From: Isoetes taiwanensis
Lineage: Eukaryota > Streptophyta > Lycopodiopsida > Isoetales > Isoetaceae
Direction of reading: 5' to 3'
Assembly: GCA_021234155.1 (NCBI GenBank)
Contig: JAJEKV010000109.1
Span: 1,755,359-1,819,358 of the forward strand
Length of the DNA stretch: 64,000 bases
Within the stretch, counting starts at the first letter, position 1; every line of letters starts with the position of its first letter. Below the pieces are notes generated by a model, which saw only the letters and a list, made by a program, of their open reading frames with translations, was not told where the DNA came from and did no database searches. Below, piece by piece: positions 1 to 14,091 of the stretch. The translations under genes were made by a program, and so were the position numbers.

Positions 1-1398
1 AGCAGTATACTTCGTTCAGTTACGTATTACTACCTATATACGTTGATCAAGGAAAAATACTAACATCTTCTATAATGCAAAACTTACCTGAAACCATCTT
101 CCCATGAGGAATACAGCGTTAGTAGCGTTTATACTTTGAATCTCAGTAGCTATGATGCTCTTGATAAAATACAATGCAACAACGAAAACTACGATTCGCT
201 TTTCGGACTAAAGCTGTACTTCATGCTATAGTCACATTGAAACCCCCAAGCACATGGCTCTCCTTGTACCAATGTGGACCGTCTCAATCTCAATAATCTT
301 GATGTCGGATGACCCTTATTCCTATTCCAAGATCCACATCGAACTTGATCTTTGAAATCCTTGATGCCGGGGTGGATTGGCGGCTCTACATCTGTGCTAG
401 ACTACTTCTCGGCATTAGCCCCATCTCCATGAGCTAAGAAAGATACTTTATCCCAAACCTTAGAATTTTACCATAGTTAGACAATTATCAAACAATGCAT
501 ATTCTTACTATTATGATTATTACCTTTAGCTCTTCATGCTCCAGATCTCCTCTGTTTTGCTAAGCTCAGATAAACCCAATTCCATCTATGAGGACTTAGC
601 TTCATACTAGGACATGCAAATAAATTGAGAAAATGACAAATACAAGACCAACAAAATAAAGCACAAAACCAAAATGACAAAAACATAACATGAACACAAA
701 ATGGGCGTTGGAGGCTTCGGTGCCGGCCGGATCAATCTAATTACGCCTTTTTAAAGTTTTCATGCTGAATCGGTGCTTTTCATGTAATATTCAGCCATTC
801 TTGACTTAAAATCAGCCTTCACGGGGATGTTTCCAATCATTGATTTTCTTCTCTCTAGCCTTATGAGTCTCCAACAAATTCATAATCTATCATATTTGCA
901 TGCAAAAATCATGTCGCGGACTAATCATGACAGCTCATAGCACACCTCAATTGATCAAAAGCAAAACCCCACCTGATAATTTCTTTCCACATAGACCTCT
1001 GGACCCTTGTAATTGATTAGCCTCCAAAGATCGTCTTCTAGCTCCAAAAAAAGCTACTTGAGAAGAATAGGCATAGTGCAGTCAATTCTGACTCAGCATC
1101 ACTATTTCTGTCATAGCTTTTGCATACGGATGAGTTTTGGCAGTCAGACCCATTCCGGAAAGCTTACTTAAAGACCTTTCAGCAAAGAAAGATCACCTGA
1201 AAAGGAGCTCGGGTCGCCGAGATATGATGCTTCAAATTTCGGGCTCCAAAACTGCCCAAATTGCTCCCTACCTTCATGCTTTCGCAGCAATCCTTTCTCA
1301 AAGAGATAAAACCTAATCTCATGCTGCATATATACCATGAATATGTATATACATACATAAATAGGTATATTGACCCATTAGGTGGCCAGGACCGTTCT
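1..1398 (-). repeat. Partial leftmost array unit (part of a long LTR)
   Basis: The window opens inside a unit. Position 1 corresponds to about 3170-3200 of the next unit (the segment running into the shared 'gatcaagga' stretch), and the sequence then follows the long LTR to its terminus near 1398. The terminus is degenerate here (ccgttctct instead of ccgttaca on the plus strand). Confidence 0.85.
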
Positions 1399-4300
1399 CT
1401 TGGTCTCCCTCTTCTAAAAATTAACCCATGTCCTCATGGGTCGTGATAGATTTTTCTTGAAGAATTTCTTGATTCAAATCTCCTTATCAAGCATAGCTCA
1501 ACTCAACTCAAAACTTCAGCTCGTTAACCCAACTTACTCTACCACGATCATATTCCAATCTTACCAAACCATCTTACAATTGCTATCATCTTCTTGAACA
1601 TGCCACAAGAAAGACCTTACCTTCAACATTCCTCAAAATTTGCTTGCCTTGGCATCTTCATGCTAACCACCTCTAGATATTGCTTATCCCTCCGAGGATA
1701 CCATCTCTTGATGTCTCTGAAAGAAAGATCACTAGCATCACAATGCCACAACCAAACAAGCCAACTCCCAAAGATCCAACTTGGCTCGATAATTAAGCTG
1801 TGATGTTCCTAACCGGCATGCCCTTAACCAATCCTCCAATAAAAACCGTTTAGGCGTTTATGAGTAATTAAGCTTCTACCCATTTATGCTTCGGTGTCTC
1901 ACCATATGGGGAGCATACGAGGCACATTCAAGGTTGAATACTCCCCTCATCTACCATGGGCCCGTTTATATGTCTCTCCCACTAGGGTATGATCGTCCTC
2001 CGGCATCAGGCTATACCATGTCTATGTCATACCATGTCACAATGATTTGACCAAGGCTTTGCAAATTACCCATGCATATAGGCACCCATGGAGACTTCGA
2101 ACTTCGAGACCTGCTTTCGATACCAAGCTTCTTCGTTCTGCCGGAAATCATGTTGACCCTCTAGGCAACTTCGGGATCTTCTATAGTAACCGTCAATACT
2201 ACGCTAATTCTAGGTTGGGTATGACAAACAATTGAATATGGTGAAGATCTCTTCCTCTTGCCTCGCCTAAAATTGCACACTCAAAACTCAATGAGCAAAT
2301 ACTTGATATCTCAATATAATCAAATAACATTAACATCCATATCCAAAGAATCCATATTCTCAATGGTTTTACGACATCCATGTTAGCAACTCAATCCTAG
2401 AAGCTTCTAGAAAACCATCCATGAGCCACAATAAGCTGGTGCCATGGCCTTGCTTTTCCTTTGCACATGCACTCAAAGGGGTTAGTCCTCGTGACTAAGT
2501 GGGGATCACGGCTGCCTCTGCATGCATGGAAATACTCCGGAATCTTGGATAGCAAACATAACAATTCAAAGACACAAGAACCTATGGTGCAATGCTAGAC
2601 TATGACAATAAAGAAAACATCATGAACATCAAGAGCAAAGAACATATCCGTGTATCAAACCATCATAAACAAACTCGGGACAATGGGTAGCTCAACCGAC
2701 CTACATCTCGAAGGCCTGATAGCGACATGTTGCCCAGCCTTACATTCCAAGCCACATGCAGGTGGTGGGGGTGAACCTCGTATCGCGCATACCCTCTCGA
2801 CCCACGTCGCACTGGAGGACCTCTTACCATGGGGTTTCACAAGAGTTGGGACGTAGCAATCCCGGCCCGGAGAACTAATGCCCGGTGTCCACGGAGCACA
2901 AGAACCACGAGAATCACAGATAAACATGAGCATGCCACAGCAACCTAGGCCACCCAGAACCTAGAAGCCGACCCAGGAGGTTCCAATAGACATAATCAAA
3001 TACCAAGACAACATTAGAGCAATGCAAAGACCATGACATGTGAAGTTCATTACAATATTTATTAAACATGTGCCTAGATCATACTCTTAGCCCTTGTCGG
3101 GTTGCCCATACAACCCTAACCATGCGAGTAAGCTAACTCATTGGTGAAGATCATGATCACAATACAACATGTGGAGGAAGTTCTGAGCCCGACCTGTCAT
3201 TGATGTAGCTTCAATACCTATATACGTTCTTGATCAAGGAAAGATACTAACATCTTCTATAATGCAAAACTTACCTCGAAACCATCTTCCCATGAGAATA
3301 CAGCGTTCCAACGCGTTTATACTTTGAATCCATTAGCTATGATGCTCTTGATAAAATACAATGCAACAACTTGAAAACTTACTACGATTCACGCACTTTC
3401 GGGACTAAAATTTGTACTTCATGCTATAGTCACATTCAGAAACCCCAAAGCTTCACATGGCTCTCCTTGTACCAATGTGGACCCGTCTCAATCTCAATAA
3501 TCCTTGATGTCGGATGACCGCTTATTCCTATTTCAAGATCCACATGCGAACTTGATGTTTGAAATCCTTGATCTTGGGGGTCGTTGGCGGCTCTACATCT
3601 GTGCTAGACTACTTCTCGGCATTAGCCCCATCTCCATGAGCTAAGAAAGATACTTTATCCCAAACCTTAGAATTTTACCATAGTTAGACAATTATCAAAC
3701 AATGCATATTCTTACTATTATGATTATTACGCTTTCGACTCTTCATGCTCCGATCTCCTCTGCTGCTAAGCTCGAATGCAACCCAATTCCATCTATGAGG
3801 ACTTAGCTTCATACTAGGACATGCAAATAAATTGAAAAGGCAGCAAATACAAGACCAACAAAATAAAGCACAAAACCAAAATGACAAAAACATAACATGA
3901 ACACAAAATGGCGTTGGAGGCTTCGGTCTTAGGCCGGATCCAATCTAATTCTGCCTTTTTTTTTAAAGTTTCCATGCTGAATCGGTGCTTTTCATGTAAT
4001 ATTCAGCCATTCTTGACTTAAAATCAGCCTTACAGGGATGTTTCCAATCATTGATTTTCTTCTCTAGCCTTATGAGTCTCCAACAAATTCATAATCTATC
4101 ATATTTGCATGCAAAAATCGTATGTCTTGAGACTAATCATGACAGCTCATAGCACACCTCAATTGATCAAAAGCAAAACCCCACCTGATAATTTCTTTCC
4201 ACATAGACCTCTGGACCCCTTGTAATTGATTGCCCTCAAAGATGCGTCTTCTAGCTCCAAGAAACAAAGCTACTTGAAGAATAGGCATAGTGCAGTCAAT

Positions 4301-4616
4301 TCTGACTCAGCATCACTATTTCTGTCATAACTTTTGCATACGGATGAGTTTTGGCTTGATCAGACCCATTCCGGAAAAGCTTACTTAAAGACCTTTCCAA
4401 CAAAGAAAGATCACCTGAAAAGGAGCTCGGGTCGCAGAGATATGATGCTTCAAATTTCGGGCTCCAAAACTGCCCAGAATTGCTCCCTACCTTCATGCTG
4501 CAACAATCCTTTCTCCAAAGAGATAAAACCCTAATCTCATGCTGCATATATGCCATGAATATGTATATACATACATAAATAGGTATATTGACCCATTAGG
4601 TGGCCAGGACGATTCT
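1399..4616 (-). repeat. Array unit, 3218 bp
   Basis: This is the longest unit. Both PBS copies are damaged: near 1773 the site reads ggctcgataattaag and near 2113 it reads ctttcgatacca. The LTR terminus near 4611 reads gattctga instead of cgttacag. AT-rich stretches remain almost identical to the other units. Confidence 0.85.
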
Positions 4617-7600
4617 GATCTCTCCTTCTAAAATTAACCCATGTCCTCATGGGTGCGTGATAATTCTTGAAGAATTTCTTGATTCAAATCTCGGATCAAG
4701 CATAGCTCAACTCAACTCAAAACTTCAGCTCGTTCGTGTAGCAACTTACTCTACCACGATCATATTCCAATCTTACCAGCACCATCTTACAATTGCTATC
4801 ATCTTCTTGAACATGCCACAAGAAAGACCTTACCTTCAACATCGTCAAAATTTGCTTGCCTTGGCATCTTCATGCTAACCACCTCTAGATATTGCTTATC
4901 CCTCCGAGGATACCATCTCTTGATGTCTCAAAGAAAGATCACTAGCATCACAATGCCACAACCAAACAAGCCAACTCCCAAAGATCCAACTTGGCTCTGA
5001 TACCAAGCGTGATGTTCCTAGCAGACATGCCCTTAACCAAGCTGGGCAAAACCGTCCAGGCGTTTATGAGTAGTTAAACTTCTACCCATTTATAATGGTG
5101 TCACCGGGGCGCCCCACAGGCACATTCAAGGTTGAATACTCGGCCCGGTCTACCATGGGCCCGTTACCCTCTCCCACTAGAATTATGCTCGTCCTCCGCA
5201 TCCAAGGCTATACCATGTCTATGTCATACCATGTCACAATGATTACCAAGGCTTTGCAAATTACCCATGCATATAGGCACCCATGGAGACTTCGAACTTC
5301 GAGACACGCTCCATACCAAGCTGTGGCGTTCTGCCGAGTTGACCCTCTAGGCAACTTCGGGATCTTGTCAATACTACGCTAATTCTAGGTTGGTATGACA
5401 AACAATTGAATATGGTGAAGAATTGAATCTTCCTCTTGCATGACTAAATTGCACCTCAAAACTCAATGAGCAAATACTTGATATCTCAATATAATCAAAT
5501 AACATTAACATCCAAAGAATCCATATTCTCAATGGTTCACGGCATCCATGTTAGCAACTCAATCCTAGAAGCTTCTAAGCCCATCCATGAGCCACTGCAT
5601 TGGGTGCCATCGCCTTGCTTTTTCAGCGCACATGCACTCAAGGGGTTAGTCCTGCGTGACTAAGTGGGGATCCACGGCTGCCTCTGCATGCATGGAAATA
5701 CTCGGAATCTTGGATAGCAAACATAACAATTCAAAGACACAAGAACCTATGGTGCAACGCTAGACTATGACAATAAAAAAACATCATGAACATCAAGAGC
5801 AAAGAACATATCCGTATCAAACCATCATAAACAAACTCCGGGACAATGGGTAGCTCAGCCAGCCTACATACAGGCCCGGTTGGCGACATGTTGCCCAGCC
5901 GACTTACATTCCAAGCCACAGAGCGGTGGTGGGGTGAACCTGCGTATCGCGCCACCCTCTCGACCCACGTGCGGCTTTGGGAGGACCTCTTACCATGGGG
6001 TTTCACAAGAGTTGGTGGCGTAGCAATCCCTGCCGGGGAGAACTAGCGCCCGGTGTCCGAGGAGCACAAGAACCCGAGAATCCGCAGGATAAACATGAGC
6101 ATGCGGGGAGCAACCTAGGCCACCCGAACCTAGAAGCCCGAGCCAGGAGGTTCAATAGACATAATCAAATACCAAGACAACGGTAGAGCAATGCAAAGAC
6201 CATGACATGTGGAAGTTCATTACAATATTTATTAAACATGTGCCTAGATCATACTCTTAGCCCTTGTCGGGGTTGCCCATACAACCTAACCAGCCCGAAG
6301 TAGCTAACTCATTGGTGAAGATCATGATCACAATACAACATGTGGAGGAAGTTCTGAGCATTTGTCATTGATGTAGCTTCAATACCTATATCGTTCTTGA
6401 TCAAGGAAAGATACTAACATCTTCTATAATGCAAAACTTACCTCGAAACCATCTTCCCATGAGGAATACAACGTTAAAATAGCGTTTATACTTTGAATCC
6501 ATTAGCTATGATGCTCTTGATAAAATACAATGCAACAACTTGAAAACTTACGATTCTTTTCGGACTAGGCTGTACTTCATGCTATAGTCACATTCGAAAA
6601 CCCCCAAGCTTCACATGGCTCTCTCCTTGTACCAATGTGGACCCGTCTCAATCTCAATAATCCTTGATGTCGGATGACCAAGCATTCCTATTTCAAGATC
6701 CACATGCGAACTTGATCTTTGAAATCCTTGATCCGAGGGGTGCGTTGGCGGCTCTACATACATCGCTGGACTACTTCTCAGCATTAGCCCCATCTCCATG
6801 AGCTAAGAAAGATACTTTATCCCAAACCTTAGAATTTTACCATAGTTAGACAATTATCAAACAATGCATATTCTTACTATTATGATTATTACGCTTTCGA
6901 CTCTTCATGCTCCGATCTCCTCTGCTTTTGCTAAGCTCGAATGCAACAATTCCATCTATGAGGACTTAGCTTCATACTAGGACATGCAAATAAATTGAGA
7001 AAGGCAGCAAATACAAGACCAACAAAATAAAGCACAAAACCAAAATGACAAAAACATAACATGAACACAAAATGGCGTTGGAGGCTTCGGTGCCGACCCG
7101 GATCAATCTAATTCTGCCTTTTTTTAAAGTTTCCATGCTGAATCGGTGCTTTTCATGTAATATTCAGCCATTCTTGACTTAAAATCAGCCTTACGAGGAT
7201 GTTTCCAATCATTGATTTTCTTCTCTAGCCTTATGAGTCTCCAACAAATTCATAATCTATCATATTTGCATGCAAAAATCGTATGCTTGAGACTAATCAT
7301 GACAGCTCATAGCACACCTCAATTGATCAAAAAGCAAAACCCCACCTGATAATTTCTTTCCACATAGACCTCTGGACCCCTTGTAATTGATTAAGCCTCC
7401 AAAGATGCGTCTTCTAGCTCCAAGAAGCAAGCTGCGAGAAGAATAGGCATAGTGCAGTCAATTCTGACTCAGCATCACTATTTCTGTCATAACTTTTGCA
7501 TACGGATGAGTTTTGGCTTGTCAGACCCATTCCGGAAAGCTTACTTAAAGACCTTTCCAACAAAGAAAGATCACCTGAAAAAAGGAGCTCGGGTCGCAGA

Positions 7601-7780
7601 GATATGATGCTTCAAATTTCGGGCTCCAAAACTGCCCAGAATTGCTCCCCTACCTTCATGCTGCAACAATCCTTTCTCCAAAGAGATAAAACCCTAATCT
7701 CATGCTGCATATATGCCATGAATATGTATATACATACATAAATAGGTATATTGACCCATTAGGTGGCCAGGACCGTTACA
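4617..7780 (-). repeat. Array unit, 3164 bp
   Basis: The first PBS (plus strand gctctgatacca, 4994-5005) is intact. The second, near 5310, is damaged (gctccatacca). The LTR terminus cgttaca is intact at 7780. Confidence 0.87.
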
Positions 7781-10700
7781 GTCTCCCCTTCTAAAAATTA
7801 ACCCATGTCCTCATGGGTCGTGATAGATTTACTGAAGAATTTCTTGATTCAAATCTCAGATCAAGCATAGCTCAACTCAACTCAAAACTTCAGCTCGTGT
7901 AGCAACTTACTCTACCACGATCATATTCCAATCTTACCAGCACCATCTTACAATTGCTATCATCTTCTTGAACATGCCACAAGAAAGACCTTACCTTCAA
8001 CATGCGTCAAAATTTGCTTGCCTTGGCATCTTCATGCTAACCACCTCTAGATATTGCTTATCCCTCTGAGGATACCATCTCTTGATGTCTCTGAAAGAAA
8101 GATCACTAGCATCACAATGCCACAACCAAACAAGCCAACTCCCAAAGATCCAACTTGGCTCATACCAAGCTGTGATGTTCTAACCGACATGCCCTTAACC
8201 AAGCTGGGCAAAACCGTCTAGAGCGTTTATGAGTAGTAAACTTCTACCCATTTATGTGGTGTCTGGGGGGCATACGAGGCACATTCAAGGTTCGAATACT
8301 CGGCGGTCTACCATGGGCCGGTCTGGTCTCTCCCACTAGAATTATGCTGGAGTCCTCCGGCATCCAAGGCTATACCATGTCTATGTCATACCATGTCACA
8401 ATGATTACCAAGGCTTTTGCAAATTACCCATGCATATAGGCACCCATGGAGACTTCGAACTTCGAGACACCTCGATACCAAGCTGTGGCGTTCTGTAGGA
8501 GTTGACCCTCTAGGCAACTTCGGGATCTTGTCAATACTACGCTAATTCTAGGTTGGTATGACAAACAATTGAATATGGTGAAGAATTGAATCTTCCTCTT
8601 GCAGCTAAATTGCACACTCAAAACTCAATGAGCAAATACTTGATATCTCAATATAATCAAATAACATTAACATCCAAAGAATCCATATTCTCAATGGTTC
8701 TGACATCCATGTTAGCAACTCAATCCTAGAAGCTTCTAAGCCCATCCATGAGCCACAATGGCTGGTGCCATCGCCTTGCTTTTTCACTTTGCACATGCAC
8801 TCAGCGGGGTTAGTCCTGCGTGACTAAGTGGGGATCCACGGCTGCCTCTGCATGCATGGAAATACTCTGGAATCTTGGATAGCAAACATAACAATTCAAA
8901 GACACAAGAACCTATGGTTACAACGCTAGACTATGACAATAAAGAAAACATCATGAACATCAAGAGCAAAAGAACATATCCGCAGTATCAAACCATCATA
9001 AACAAACTCGGGACAATGGGTAGCTCAGCCCGCCCTACATCTGAGGCCACATTAGCGGCATGTTGCCCAACCGACTTATTCAAGCCACATGGCGGTGGTG
9101 GGGTGAACCTCGTATCGCGCATACCCTCTCGACCCGCGTCGGCCTTTGGAGGACCTCTTACCATGGGGTTTCACAAGAGTTGGTGGCGTAGCAATCCTGC
9201 CGGAGAACTAGCCCCGTGTCACGAGCACAAGAACCCGCGAGAAATCCGCAGGATAAACATGAGCATGCGAGCAACCTAGGCCACCGAACCTAGAAGCCCG
9301 ACCCGGAGGTTCAATAGACATAATCAAATACCAAGACAACGATAGAGCAATGCAAAGACCATGACATGTGAAGTTCATTACAATATTTATTAAACATGTG
9401 CCTAGATCATACTCTTAGCCCTTGTCGGGTTGCCCATACAACCTAACCATGCCGAAGTAGCTAACTCATTGGTGAAGATCATGATCACAATACAACATGT
9501 GGAGGAAGTTACGAGCACATTTGTCATTGATGTAGCTTCAATACCTATATACGTTCTTGATCAAGGAAAGATACTAACATCTTCTATAATGCAAAACTTA
9601 CCTCGAAACCATCTTCCCATGAGGGAATACAGCGTTCCGTAGCGTTTATACTTTGAATCCATTAGCTATGATGCTCTTGATAAAATACAATGCAACAACT
9701 TGAAAACTTACAATTCCTTTTCTTTCGGACTAGCTTTGTACTTCATGCTATAGTCACATTCGAAACCCCCAAGCTTCACATGGCTCTCCTTGTACCAATG
9801 TGGACCCGTCTCAATCTCAATAATCCTTGATGTCGGATGGCCAGCTTATTCCTATTTCAAGATCCACATGCGAACTTGATCTTTGAAATCCTTGATCTTG
9901 GGGGTGGTTGGCGGCTCTACATCTGTGCTAGACTACTTCTCGGCATTAGCCCCATCTCCATGAGCTAAGAAAGATACTTTATCCCAAACCTTAGAATTTT
10001 ACCATAGTTAGACAATTATCAAACAATGCATATTCTTACTATTATGATTATTACGCTTTCGACTCTTCATGCTCCGATCTCCTCTGGCTGCTAAGCTTTC
10101 GAATGCAACCCAATTCCATCTATGAGGACTTAGCTTCATACTAGGACATGCAAATAAATTGAGAAAGGCAGCAAATACAAGACCAACAAAATAAAGCACA
10201 AAACCAAAATGACAAAAAACATAACATGAACACAAAATGGCGTTGGAGAGCTTCGGTGCCGACCGGATCAATCTAATTCTGCCTTTTTTAAAAGTTTCCA
10301 TGCTGAATCGGTGCTTTTCATGTAATATTCAGCCATTCTTGACTTAAAATCAGCCTTCAGGGGATGTTTCCAATCATTGATTTTCTTCTCTAGCCTTATG
10401 AGTCTCCAACAAATTCATAATCTATCATATTTGCATGCAAAAATCGTAATGCGAGACTAATCATGACAGCTCATAGCACACCTCAATTGATCAAAAGCAA
10501 AACCCCACCTGATAATTTCTTTCCACATAGACCTCTGGACCCCTTGTAATTGATTGCGCCTCCAAAGATCGTCTTCTAGCTCCAAGAAGCAAAGCTACTT
10601 GAAAGAATAGGCATAGTGCAGTCAATTCTGACTCAGCATCACTATTTCTGTCATAACTTTTGCATACGGATGAGTTTTGGCTTGATCAGACCCATTCCGG

Positions 10701-10945
10701 AAAGCTTACTTAAAGACCTTTCCAACAAAAGAAAAATCACCTGAAAAGGAGCTCGGGTCGCAGAGATATGATGCTTCAAATTTCGGGCTCCAAAACTGCC
10801 CAGAATTGCTCCCTACCTTCATGCTCTGCATCAATCCTTTCTCCAAAGAGATAAAACCCTAATCTCATGCTGCATATATGCCATGAATATGTATATACAT
10901 ACATAAATAGGTATATTGACCCATTAGGTGGCCAGGACCGTTACA
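7781..10945 (-). repeat. Array unit, 3165 bp
   Basis: Both PBS copies are damaged (ggctcatacca near 8157; cctcgatacca near 8471). The LTR terminus cgttaca is intact at 10945. Confidence 0.87.
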
Positions 10946-13900
10946 GTCTCCCCTTCTAAAAATTAACCCATGTCCTCATGGGTGCGTGATAATTCTTGAA
11001 GAATTTCTTGATTCAAATCTCGGATCAAGCATAGCTCAACTCAACTCAAAACTTCAGCTTTCGTGTAGCAACTTACTCTACCACGATCATATTCCAATCT
11101 TACCAGCACCATCTTACAATTGCTATCATCTTACTGAACATGCCACAAGAAAGACCTTACCTTCAACATCGTCAAAATTTGCTTGCCTTGGCATCTTCAT
11201 GCTAACCACCTCTAGATATTGCTTATCCCTCGGGGATACCATCTCTTGATGTCTCGAAAGAAAGATCACTAGCATCACAATGCCACAACCAAACAAGCCA
11301 ACTCCCAAAGATCCAACTTGGCTCGATACCAAGCTGTGATGTTCCTAACCGACATGCCCTTAACCAAGCTGGGCAAAACCGTCTAGGCGTTTATGAGTAG
11401 TCGCTTCTACCCATTTATGTGCGGTGTCTACCGGAATGCCCACAGGCACATTCAAGGTTCGAATACTGGCGGTCTACCATGGGCCCGTTCAAGGTCTCTC
11501 CCACTAGAATTATGCTGGTCCTCCAGCATCCAAGGCTATACCATGTCTATGTCATACCATGTCACAATGATTACCAAGGCTTTGCAAATTACCCATGCAT
11601 ATAGGCACCCATGGAGACTTCGAACTTCGAGACACCTGCTCGATACCAAGCTGTGGCGTTCCTGCCGAGTTGACCCTCTAGGCAACTTCGGGATCTTGTC
11701 AATACTACGCTAATTCTAGGTTGGTATGACAAACAATTGAATATGGTGAAGAATTGAATCTTCCTCTTGCCCGACTAAATTGCACCTCAAAACTCAATGA
11801 GCAAATACTTGATATCTCAATATAATCAAATAACATTAACATCCAAAGAATCCATATTCTCAATGGTTCACATCCATGTTAGCAACTCAATCCTAGAAGC
11901 TTCTAAGCCCATCCATGAGCCACAATAGCAATGGCCGGTGCCATCGCCTTGCTTTTTCCTTTGCACATGCACTCAGGGGTTAGTCCTCGTGACTAAGTGG
12001 GGATCCACAGGCTGCCTCTGCATGCATGGAAATACTCGGAATCTTGGATAGCAAACATAACAATTCAAAGACACAAGAACCTATGGTGCAACGCTAGACT
12101 ATGACAATAAAGAAAACATCATGAACATCAAGAGCAAAGAACATATCCAGTATCAAACCATCATAAACAAACTCCGGGACAATGGGTAGCTCGGCCGGCC
12201 TACATACGAGGCCACATTAGCGGCATGTTGCCCGGCCGACTTACATTCCAAGCCACATGGCGGTGGTGGGGTGAACCTCGTATCGCATACCCTCTCAACC
12301 CGTCACGGCCTTGGAGGACCTCTTACCATGGGGTTTCACAAGAGTTGGTAGCGTAGCAATCCCTGCCGGAGGAGAACTAGCGCCCGGTGTCACTGAGCAC
12401 AAGAACCCGCGAGAGAATCACAGATAAACATGAGCATGCGGAGCAACCTAGGCCACCCGAACCTAGAAGCCCGACCCAGGAGGTTCCAATAGACATAATC
12501 AAATACCAAGACAACGGTAGAGCAATGCAAAGACCATGACATGTGAAGTTCATTACAATATTTATTAAACATGTGCCTAGATCATACTCTTAGCCCTTGT
12601 CGAGGTTGCCCATACAACCTAACCATGCGAAGTAGCTAACTCATTGGTGAAGATCATGATCACAATACAACATGTGGAGGAAGTTCTGAGCCCATTTGTC
12701 ATTGATGTAGCTTCAATACCTATATCGTTCTTGATCAAGGAAAGATACTAACATCTTCTATAATGCAAAACTTACCTCGAAACCATCTTCCCATGAGGGA
12801 ATACAACGTTAAAATAACGTTTATACTTTGAATCCATTAGCTATGATGCTCTTGATAAAATACAATGCAACAACTTGAAAACTTACGATTCGCTTTTCGG
12901 ACTAAATTTGTACTTCATGCTATAGTCACATTCAGAAACCCCCAAGCTTCACATGGCTCTCCTTGTACCAATGTGGACCCGTCTCAATCTCAATAATCCT
13001 TGATGTCAGATGACCGCTTATTCCTATTTCAAGATCCACATGCGAACTTGATCTTTGAAATCCTTGATGCAGGGGGTCGTTGGCTCTACATCATGCTAGA
13101 CTACTTCTCAGCATTAGCCCCATCTCCATGAGCTAAGAAAGATACTTTATCCCAAACCTTAGAATTTTACCATAGTTAGACAATTATCAAACAATGCATA
13201 TTCTTACTATTATGATTATTCTGCTCAGCTCTTCATGCTCCGATCTCCTCTGCTGCTAAGCTCAAATGCAACCCAATTCCATCTATGAGGACTTAGCTTC
13301 ATACTAGGACATGCAAATAAATTGAGAAAGGCAGCAAATACAAGACCAACAAAATAAAGCACAAAACCAAAATGACAAAAACATAACATGAACACAAAAT
13401 GGCGTTGGAGAGATCCAATCTAATTCTGCCTTTTTTTAAAAGTTTCCATGCTGAATCGGTGCTTTTCATGTAATATTCAGCCATTCTTGACTTAAAATCA
13501 GCCTTACAGGGATGTTTCCAATCATTGATTTTCTTCTCTAGCCTTATGAGTCTCCAACAAATTCATAATCTATCATATTTGCATGCAAAAATCATATGCT
13601 TGAGACTAATCATGGCAGCTCATAGCACACCTCAATTGATCAAAAGCAAAACCCCACCTGATAATTTCTTTCCACATAGACCTCTGGACCCCTTGTAATT
13701 GATTGCGCCTCCAAAGATCGTCTTCTAGCTCCAAGAAGCAAACTGCAGAAGAATAGGCATAGTGCAGTCAATTCTGACTCAGCATCACTATTTCTGTCAT
13801 AACTTTTGCATACGGATGAGTTTTGGCTTGATCAGACCCATTCCGGAAAGCTTACTTAAAGACCTTTCCAACAAAAGAAAGATCACCTGAAAAGGAGCTC

Positions 13901-14091
13901 GGGTCGCAGAGATATGATGCTTCAAATTTCGGGCTCCAAAACTGCCCAGAATTGCTCCCTACCTTCATGCTCTGCAACAATCCTTTCTCCAAAGAGATAA
14001 AACCCTAATCTCATGCTGCATATATGCCATGAATATGTATATACATACATAAATAGGTATATTGACCCATTAGGTGGCGGGGACCGTTCTG
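10946..14091 (-). repeat. Array unit, 3146 bp
   Basis: Both PBS copies lack the internal TG of the consensus (gctcgatacca near 11322 and 11639). The LTR terminus near 14088 reads cgttctga instead of cgttacag. A piece around 13410, the 'gcttcggtgccg' tract, is missing here compared with neighbouring units. Confidence 0.87.
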